Positions 55,900 to 64,000 of a DNA stretch of 64,000 nt are shown here, one piece after another (the stretch's first letter is position 1; every line of letters begins with the position of its first letter). Below the pieces are notes generated by a model, which was given only the letters and a program-made list of their open reading frames with translations, was not told where the DNA came from and did not search any database. The translations under genes and the position numbers were made by a program. Source of the DNA: Eunapius fragilis (Eukaryota; Porifera; Demospongiae; Spongillida; Spongillidae). The stretch spans positions 1,952,472-2,016,471 of the forward strand of contig OY811990.1 in assembly GCA_963681505.1 (NCBI GenBank), in the 5' to 3' direction.

Positions 55900-57540
55900 A
55901 CATTTATCTGGTTATTAAATAGCTGTTAATTTTTTAATATTGTAATATTCACCTGGTTATAAAGTAATTGTAATTTTAGATGGCAGGGAAGTTATCCCAG
56001 TCATCTGAGTAAGTCCATCGTTCTGACCACAACGCAGTGCCACCATCAATCTACTGGCTTGTTGTCAAAACAGTTCAAATCTCAGTTGAAGAAGGGCTGG
56101 TACTTGTATTACATGCTGTCTGAAAATCGCAGGTTTTTGTGGTTTCATAATTTTTGGTTTCATAATTTCATAGTACTGCCTATTTAATTAGGAGTGATGA
56201 TGTTTGGAAGAATTGTTATTAGTTGTGGGTTTTATGCAACCTTTTCAAGGAGGTCAGGGAGGATAGTAGTACTTGTTTTTAAAAATACTGAAACATCTTT
56301 GCCATTGTGTATGTGAGTGATGATTGCCAGCCTTCATGCCATCGATCACCATGGCATCCTGTTTTGTGCTACTGGCCATTCAACTGTGCTTCGTAAGAAA
56401 CATTACAAAGACATGTCCACATTTGATACATTTTATACACAAACATACAAACTTGTGTCAGCACCATACCAATGCCACACCACAACTTTACAGTCTGCAT
56501 ATGCAGTAGCAAGCATTATATGATGAAGACACAAAGCTTTACATTTGAGTAGTGGTTCTCTTGGTGGAGGTCAGAAGGGTGACAGGCACAGTCCATGAGC
56601 TACATCACATTGTTCAGTATGATGGGTCCAGTCCCTGGTCCATACCAGGCAGTCATGTAGGTAGCCCACTGAGCCTGGAACCAGAGCTGCTGGCTGACCA
56701 CCTGGGCATATCTCCACTCAATCATCACGAGGAATTTTTTCTGACTGGTCAATCTGATGGGAGGGAAAGGCTCTGAGTGTACAGTACCAGAAAATCAGGC
56801 TGGATGTTCTTCTCATCACTGCCGCCCCCTCCCCATCAAATCACAGTGATGGGGAAGAGAGGGCAGTTATGGGGAGGAGGGACTGATGGGGAAGAGGGGG
56901 AACGGTACAGCACAACAAAAGCCTGACCATCTATTGAGCAATGTAGTTCACATTGTTATCTAGGAGCACGCTGGTGACTCCACCATTCTTACTGCAGTGA
57001 CAATGTGCCACAATATCTGCTCAGTGCAAGCAAATAAAGTATAGGAGATACGTGCGGTCCCAATGGGGGAGGGGGTGGACATTTCATCTCCCTTAACTAA
57101 AACCACACCTCTTCCTTCTACTTCCCTTAACTAAAATGACCCGAAAGGGTCAGGGATTGCAGGAGATTTAAAACACTATGAGGGAGGACCAATGGACACA
57201 TACACGTAGGACCAATGAGCACATACATGTAGGACCTGTTCAGTTTAGGTTAAGCCAGCGTTTAAGTGAAGGCACGGCCGAACGGCCGCCAATGAATAAT
57301 TAATTAATTAACCACCTTTAACGTATTCATTTACCATATACTTGTATTGTAGGATAATATTAAATAGAATTGCTTGGAACCCTCGTATTCAATGGCTCGC
57401 TGTTCCAGATTAACGCTACCATAGTTAGCCATCACTTATATATCAACCATGTCTGAAGCTATCTACAGCAAAGAAGATGTTGGTCAAGGTGATCCTTTGT
57501 CCTTGCTGATGTACGCTTCTGCACTGATGCCACTCACTCA
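55900..57540. other. No gene recognised; purine-rich tracts
   Basis: Contains GGGGAAGAGGG-type and CCCCTCCCC-type low-complexity stretches (56820-56910) and short unconserved frames only. Confidence 0.5.
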
Positions 57541-57564
57541 AATCCTTACGGTGGCCCGGTAGGT

Positions 57565-57765
57565 CGCGGGTACGAGCAACGGTTTGAGAGCAAAAATGCG
57601 TACGAGCAACGGTCTGATCATGAAAGCAATATTGCGTACGGTCCGAGAGCAAAATTGCGTACGGTCAGAGAGCAAAATTGCGTACGGTCCGAGAGCAAAA
57701 TTGCGTACGGTCCGAGACAAAAACGCGCAGGAGCTGAGAGCAAAAATGAGTACGAGATGAGAGCA
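57565..57765. repeat. ~23-bp tandem repeat
   Basis: About seven imperfect units built on GAGAGCAAAATTGCGTACGG, degrading at both ends. No coding role. Confidence 0.85.
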
Positions 57766-57809
57766 GTTGTTTACATATGGATTTAGGCGTTACGCCATTT
57801 GTTTTTATT

Positions 57810-58049
57810 TTTCTTATTAAAAATGGCTTCCAGATGCATCGCTAGCGTCATCCGTTTGTAACTTTTCCAAGGGCTGTTAACTTGTCCAAGGCTAGGGCTG
57901 TTAACATCCTGAGGCAGCGCAAGGCAGCTATTCTCGATCCCTGATTGCGCACCGGTGTGTAACTGTGTGTGGGCATGAGTGTCTTGTGTGTATGTGTGTT
58001 TGTTTGTGAGTGTGTGTGTGTGTGTGTGTGTTGTGTGTGCGTGTGTGTG

Positions 58050-58100
<51 letters not shown>

Positions 58101-58305
58101 GCGATTCCTTTTACATCGTGATGTGTATCTCTTTATTTGTCATACACTGGTACACTAAACAGTTAAGAGCAGTCTTGGGAGATTTACCAAACGCACGGTG
58201 CGTTATGTTTTCTAAATTAAGTTTTAAACTTATCTTCAGAGCTTATTACGCATATAGAAAGCTGTGATCTCATCTTAATTTACTTTGCACTAAATCGGCT
58301 GACTG

Positions 58306-58345
<40 letters not shown>

Positions 58346-59120
58346 TGTGCATGTGTGTGTGGTTTTGTCTGCATCATGCATGTGTATGTTCTAGGCGTTA
58401 AAAGGGAAATTTTACTTTTAAATCAAGCATACTTTCATTTATTGTTTTGTCCCACTATTGATTGGGCCAATAACACTCAAGATTGAGATAATTAGCTTCA
58501 ACCCAGAGCTCTCTAAGTTGCTGACATGTTGTCCCTCCCCCTCTCATTGCGTTGTTGCAGCTTTGATTGCCTCCCTGTCATTCTCAGGCTTGGGCAGTGT
58601 ATTTAACAGTAGGCGATGGCAGTGTTCAACACCAAGGTCTCCCTCTCCAATGCCATCTCCGCTCTGGTCTCTCCCATTCCCCAGAGGGTCTTGTCAGGAA
58701 TGATAAAGATATAAGCTCAACATTTCCACATCTTGTAGGAGTATTCCCCCCCAGCCAACAGAGCTTACCTTCTAAGACAAGCCAGTCTATAAGACTGCGA
58801 GTGTGAGGTAGTAAAAATTAGGGCTTAGGGCAGAGTAGTGAGGGTCGAAGGCCCGCTACGCCCTTTAACTTTTCGCCTACTGTTAACAGCACTGCCCATG
58901 CCTGAGAATGACAGGGAGGCAATCAAAGCTGCAACAACGCAATGAGAGAGGGAGGGACAACATGTCAGCAACTTAGAGATCTCAATCTTCAGTGTTATAA
59001 GATCCTCAGCCCAATTAATAGTGGGACAAAAGTATGCTTGATTTAAAAGTAAAATTTCCCTTCTTTAACGCCTAGAACATACACATGCATGATGCAGACT
59101 AAACCACACACACACATGCA

Positions 59121-59155
<35 letters not shown>

Positions 59156-59348
59156 TTAGTGCAAAGTAAATTAAGATGAGATCACAGCTTTCTATATGCG
59201 TAATAAGCTCTGAAGATAAGTTTAAAACTTAATTTAGAAAACATAACGCACCGTGCTTTTGGTAAATCTCCCAAGACTGCTCTTAACTGTTTAGTGTACC
59301 AGTGTATGACAAATAAAGAGATACACATCACGATGTAAAAGGAATCGC

Positions 59349-59386
<38 letters not shown>

Positions 59387-59610
59387 CAACACACATACAC
59401 ACATACAAGCACACATACACACAAGACACTCATGCTCATGCCACACACAGTTACACACCGGTGCGCAATGAGGGATCGAGAATAGCTACCTTGCGCTGCC
59501 TCAGGATGTTAACAGCCCTAGCCTTGGAAAAGTTAACAGCCCTTGGAAAAGTTACAAACGGATGACGCTAGCGATGCATCTGGAAGCCATTTTTTTAAAA
59601 GAAAAAAAAA
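57810..59610. mobile_element. Large inverted repeat (foldback), ~0.75-kb arms
   Basis: The left arm (about 57815-58615) and right arm (about 58873-59600) are inverted copies. Shared landmarks include ATGGCTTCCAGATGCATCGC, GTAACTGTGTGTGGGCATGA, a (GT)n/(CA)n microsatellite and TAGGCGA near the loop. The loop is about 255 bases. Microsatellite lengths differ between arms. A 60-codon frame (SFYIVMCISLFVIHWYTKQL...) occurs in both arms, but only as a consequence of the duplication. Confidence 0.85.
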
Positions 59611-59749
59611 ATGGCCTGAAGAACCTTTGATGTGTTTTCTGCACAACAAAATAGAAAGAATCCAAAACGGAGGCTAAAATTCGTTTAAAACTTCTCAAGA
59701 GCGCATAATATTCCACCTGCTTTAAGGCCATATTCATGCATCTCGAGTG

Positions 59750-60440
59750 TTAATATTAATATCTTCCATTGTTTCCATAAGAACTTTGTATTGTTTTAAA
59801 ACGGCCTCAATTGCTGAGCACTGCTCTTGCATGCAGTCTATCTCGTTGGGCAGAGATTCTTTATTCCAACTGATGGGCCGTCGTTTTCAAACACCTTATC
59901 CGCAAAGAGATGCTTTCGTTTAGGTGAAAAGTTAATTAATTGTGATATTTCTCTCACCAAATCAATATTGTTCCGGAGTAATTTTATATCTCATACAGCA
60001 TCTTGCAAATGGAGACAGAGATTAAGAGAGTGTGCTAAACAATGCACTGGTAGAGCCTGGGGGCAGTCATTTCGTATTTTTGTTGATACACCATTCCTTA
60101 TTACCTTCATCACTGCTGCTCTATCATACATTTGACCGCGACACAATGAGAGAGGAAGAGAATTGACTTCAAAGGTTGCTTTTATCAAACAGTAAATGGT
60201 TTCTGAACATGTGTCTGAAAGCTCTGTTAAGGTGATGGAATCTTCATTTGTAACGTAATCATCATTCACGTATCTTATCGATACATTTAGTTGTTCTCAG
60301 CTATTCACGTCGGTAACTTCATCACCGATTATAGCGTACCAAGCAGGATTTTTTAATGATAGAACGCTGCGCAGTACTGTATGTCCCATTGTTGTTAAAA
60401 ATTCGTTCACTATATCATGTAACATGCATCAGAGAGCCAT
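59750..60440 (-). pseudogene. hAT transposase fragment (DUF4371 type)
   Basis: The minus strand reads WYAIIGDEVTDVNS, a stop, then EQLNVSIRYV (first catalytic Asp region), LCRGQMYDRAAVMKVIRNGV (second Asp region), PVHCLAHSLNLCLHLQDAV, a stop, then IDLVREISQLINFSPKRKHL. Several stops interrupt it and both termini are missing. It is a different and older hAT than 544-6306. Confidence 0.7.
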
Positions 60441-60539
60441 CGCTTAGCATATTCATTATCGTTTGGACCACGAGGGTAGTAGTTGATATAAGTTGCTTTC
60501 TTTATCAGTGTGTCCTCTTAAAGCAATCCCCTGTCTAAG

Positions 60540-61200
60540 CAGAAACCTCATTGCTTCCAACTGAATTAATAGACCTCTACACCCCGTTGAAGTTAGCCGC
60601 ACATTCCTCAGCCGCACATTTTACAATGAATAAGTTAACATTCCACTAGTGGCGGGCGGCGGATGCGTGCATTTGATGACTGTATGAGGTCACGGTTGTC
60701 GATATGACCATTCTAACGGCGATGCTTAGAACATGGTAGGTACGCAACGCATCTAAGTCTCAGCTCTCACCAAACTCAGAGAATATAATATAAAACGCCC
60801 ATGACTATACACGAATTGAATCAAAAATCAAAAGTGACACAACATGCTACTCATACGCTATGCTCACAGTTCCTAGATGCTTAAAAAATGTAGCAAACAT
60901 CCTTAGTGTTGGACCAATGTATGCGACGGTTCAGAACGGTCAAAACCAATTGATCAGTTATTCATAGCTCAGGTTGTCAACCAAATCAATTTCATGAATG
61001 TATATATGAAAAGTGCATGCACCACTGGTTTCCAACATTGAGGGACTAAGTTGCACCATGTTCTGAACCACCATTCATCTTATGAAATAGTGCATTGAAC
61101 TGAATTAATGCAGTGCTATAGTTGTTTTGACACAATCCTTTGTTCTGTCATGTACATATATAGGCAGCCTGTATGTGTGCAGATCAGTTCAAACATATTG
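60540..61200. other. No gene recognised
   Basis: Unremarkable sequence between the hAT fragment and the satellite. No convincing frames. Confidence 0.5.
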
Positions 61201-61204
61201 AAGC

Positions 61205-62190
61205 AATACATTATTCTTCACTGGGGATAAATGCCACCTCTGTAATTTCTAAAGCAGATCCAGACATTCTGATGACAATTCCCTGTTCCCACAGGGTAGG
61301 TGTGTACATGTGAGGATGGGGAACCCAACGCCATGCATAGTTCCCCAATGCCTGGCCAACTTGTGAGTGACCCCCAAATGAAATTATTCACATTTCATCT
61401 TAACTGAAGATGGATGCCACCTCTGTAAGTTCTAAAGCAGATCCAGACATTCTGATGACAATTCCCTGTTTCCACAGGGTAGGTGTGTACATGTGAGGAT
61501 GGGGAACACAATGCCACGCGTAGTTCCCCTATGCCTGGCCAACTTGTGAGTGACCCCCAAATGAAATTATTCACATATCATCTTAACTGAAGATAGATGC
61601 CACCTCTGTATGTTTTATAGCAGATCCAGATATTCTGATGACAGTTCCCTGTTCCCACAGGGTAGGTGTGTACATGTATGTGTGAGGATGGGGAACCCAA
61701 TGCCATGCGTAGTTTCCAAATGCCTGGCCAACTTGTGAGGAACCTCAAATGAAATTATTCACACATGTTCACTGAAGATGGATGCCACCTCTGTAAGTTC
61801 TAAAGCAGATCTAGACATTCTGATGACAGCTCCCTGTTCCTACAGGGTAGGTGAGTACATGTGAGGATGGGGAACCCAACGCCACGCATAGTTCCCTAAT
61901 GCCGGGGCCAACTTGTTAGGAACCTCAAATGAAATTATTCATACATCAACTTCACTGAAGATGGACGCCACCTCTGTAAGTTCTAAAGCGGATCCAGACA
62001 TTCTGATGATAGTTCCCTGTTCTCACAGGGTAGATGTGTACATGTGAGGATGGGGAACCCAACACCATGCGTAGTTCCCAAATGCCTGGCCAACCTGTGA
62101 GTGAACCCCAAATGAAATTATTAACATATCATGTTCACTGAAGATGGACGCCACCTCTGTAATTTCTAAAGCAGATCCATACATTCTGCT
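61205..62190. repeat. ~184-bp satellite, direct array
   Basis: GCCACC-TCTGTAA markers fall at 61233, 61415, 61599, 61783, 61967 and 62148, a period of 182-184 bases. Each unit contains CCCTGTTCCCACAGGGTAGG, itself a short palindrome, and GGGGAACCCAA. Confidence 0.9.
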
Positions 62191-62499
62191 CTAATTGTAA
62201 AATTAATGACAACACTTTAGCAATTGGTCTTAGTAACTCCTCAGATTTCATCTATTAATACCTGCACACCAAACCTTTCAACTAACACATGCTCCACACC
62301 AACACAAATCCAGGTTTTTAAAAGCATAAACATGCACTTAAATGTATCATTGTTTTGAATATTCCAAATTATAATACATCGGTCTTGCAGCACCATTCAG
62401 ATTACTTGGTTATCCATAAAAGCGTTGTCAAGTAGGCCATTGAAAAGATGGTCCCAGGAAGGAGACAGCATCCAGGAACTAGCCATGGCATAGTGTTTC

Positions 62500-63165
62500 C
62501 CATCCTCACATATAAACACCTACCCTGTGGGAACAGGGAACTGTCATCAGAATGTGTGGATCTGCTATAAAACTTACAGAGGTGGCATCCATCTTTTGTG
62601 AAGATGAGATGGGAATAATTTCATTTGGGGGTCACTCACTAGTTGGTCAGGCATTGGGGAACTACGCTTGGCGTTGGGTTCCCCATCCTTACATGTACAC
62701 ACCTTCCCTGTGGAAACAGGGAATTGTCATCAGAATGTCTGGATCTGCTTTAGAACTTTCAGAGGTGGCATCCATCTTCAGTGAAGGTGATGTGTGAATT
62801 ATTTCATTTGAGGTTCCTCACAAGTTGGCTGGTCATTTGAGAACTACGCGTGGCGTTGGGTTCCCCATCCTCACAAGTAAACACCTACCCTTTATGAGTA
62901 TGGAACTGTCATCAGAATGTCTGGATCTGCTTTAGAACTTACATAGGTTGCATCCATCTTCAGTGAAGATATGTGAATAATTGTATTGGGTGTCACTCAT
63001 AAGTCAGTCAGGCATTGGGGAACTACGCGTGGCGTTGGGTTCCCAATCCTCACATGTACACACCTACACTGTGGGAACAGGGAACTGTCATCAGAATGTC
63101 TGGATCTGCTTTCATAGTGGCATCCATCTTTAGTGAAGATGTTATGTGAATAATTTCATTTGGGG
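62500..63165. repeat. ~183-bp satellite, inverted array
   Basis: The same monomer in the opposite orientation, about 3.6 units, separated from the direct array by about 310 bases of unrelated AT-rich sequence (62190-62500). Confidence 0.88.
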
Positions 63166-63275
63166 ATCAGGTGCAACTGGTGACCCAACACACCACCCAT
63201 GTATGGTGGCACACAAAGTATACCTCACCTAGGTGTGATAAACATGGATTCATGTAGAGGACCACTGATTGCTTG

Positions 63276-63995
63276 TCATGATCCATGCTTCTTCGTTGTG
63301 TGACTATACAATGCACCTTTGCTACCATAACTCTTGCCGCACACTGAACAGGGAAACTTTCTATCAATTTCTGCTTTTTTCTTACGTGTGTGCTTGGATG
63401 GATCCTGGCTTCCTTCTACATCACAGGAAATGTCCACCGTCCCTGTTGCATCACTCTGCCCATCACTTCCTATACCTAATGACTGATTGTGCTTGTTCCT
63501 TTTGTGCTGGTACAAGGCCGAGTTGCTGGCATACCACCTGCCACATGTTGTGCATTGATGTGTAAGTATCAGTTGAGACCTGGGTCTACTTTTTCTTCTG
63601 CCAGACACATGCGCTCTGTCTTCATCTTCTTCTTCTTGTACCTCACTGTACTCACCATCAGACATGTGATTCTCAACCGTAGGCGGGTTAGTAATAGCTG
63701 TGAAAGGTCCTGCTTGGTCATTGTCTGGTGGCAAGGGAACATTTCCAGATGTGCTCAAAGAGTTGGCCCCTGAAGTGCTGCCCAGTAGAGGCTTTGGGCA
63801 CACACTGTCCCTCTTCCTTGGGTCAAGAACATATTCCCTAACCTTTTCATAGAGGTATAGCGACCGTTGAAGTGACAATCCATTTTGTTCTATAGTAGGT
63901 GGCATCTTTTGGCTCTGATAAGCATCTCGTATAACCTGTAAAGTTACTCCAGCCCTCAGCATGGTCACCTGGATGGGATTTGTGTCTGATGGCAT
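63276..63995 (-). CDS. C2H2 zinc-finger protein, C-terminal part, runs to window edge
   Basis: An open frame of at least 239 codons ending at 63276; the first Met shown is near the window end and the true start may lie outside. After an N-terminal low-complexity half and a very acidic stretch (EVQEEEDEDRAH) come two fingers: HQCTTCGRWYASNSALYQH-RNKH, and after a basic linker (HTRKKKAEIDRK) FPCSVCGKSYGSKGALYSH-TKKH. Both keep C2H2 spacing. It is probably a nuclear DNA-binding protein. Similar two-finger proteins are common as transposon-derived genes, so domestication cannot be excluded. No stop or shift is seen. Confidence 0.75.
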   Translation of the reverse strand: MPSDTNPIQVTMLRAGVTLQVIRDAYQSQKMPPTIEQNGLSLQRSLYLYEKVREYVLDPRKRDSVCPKPLLGSTSGANSLSTSGNVPLPPDNDQAGPFTAITNPPTVENHMSDGEYSEVQEEEDEDRAHVSGRRKSRPRSQLILTHQCTTCGRWYASNSALYQHKRNKHNQSLGIGSDGQSDATGTVDISCDVEGSQDPSKHTRKKKAEIDRKFPCSVCGKSYGSKGALYSHTTKKHGS

Positions 63996-64000
63996 GGCCT

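Noticed and set aside
58010-58267. Conserved-looking frame present in both foldback arms
   Set aside because: Its repetition follows from the inverted duplication, and it opens in a microsatellite.

Overview
This window is eukaryotic and most likely comes from a marine sponge or a similarly early-branching animal. The evidence is a single-exon GABA-B-like class C GPCR with a damaged second copy, very short introns with GTAAG donors, and a dense mix of transposon families familiar from sponge and cnidarian genomes: hAT/DUF4371, N-RAG, Tnp2-like, Ginger-like, DUF6589-like and RecQ-like fragments. Terminal motifs such as TAGTCTCGTACCCAGAC recur throughout. The lineage is an inference from content; no rRNA, tRNA or mitochondrial marker is visible.

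Layout. 1-543: a repeat block with a palindromic MITE and a RecQ-like helicase scrap. 544-6306: a hAT transposon (TTF zinc finger, DUF4371, hAT C-terminal domain) split by a young LTR retroelement (1571-4275) with identical 73-bp LTRs. That element has an open gag-protease-integrase frame and no reverse transcriptase or RNase H. 6307-13800: a block with a decayed N-RAG-type transposon (RAG1 N-terminal zinc motif), an 815-bp Mutator-like insertion and nested hAT-type MITEs, ending in 200 Ns. 14001-15580: repeat-rich. 15581-16255 and 17477-24148: a near-identical second copy of the first blocks without the hAT or the 815-bp insertion. It is either a recent duplication or an unmerged second haplotype. 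23605-24450: an hAT-type MITE with another nested inside it. 24946-26418: a hairpin and a 154-bp satellite.

26420-39300: mostly unassigned sequence with a small multi-exon candidate gene (28998-29527), micro-exon-like runs, and a spliced minus-strand Tnp2-like transposase gene (33441-36981) whose frame holds across introns except for one stop codon. 39472-43631: a 1.33-kb foldback element and the apparently intact receptor gene. 44800-50090: decayed plus-strand transposon genes (YqaJ-associated, PHD finger, Ginger-like integrase C-terminus, Ulp1-like protease). 50233-51850: a third, divergent copy of part of the N-RAG block. 52134-55072: a second receptor copy broken by a 4-bp insertion and missing its start at a poly-G tract. 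55281-55878: a DUF6589-like fragment. 57810-59610: a large inverted repeat. 59750-60440: another hAT fragment. 61205-63165: head-to-head arrays of a ~184-bp satellite. 63276-63995: the 3' end of a two-finger C2H2 gene leaving the window.

The best candidate functional host gene is the receptor at 41403-43631, followed by the C2H2 gene. The rest is layered mobile DNA. Its nesting order is readable from target-site duplications, and the most unusual item is the reverse-transcriptase-less LTR element.
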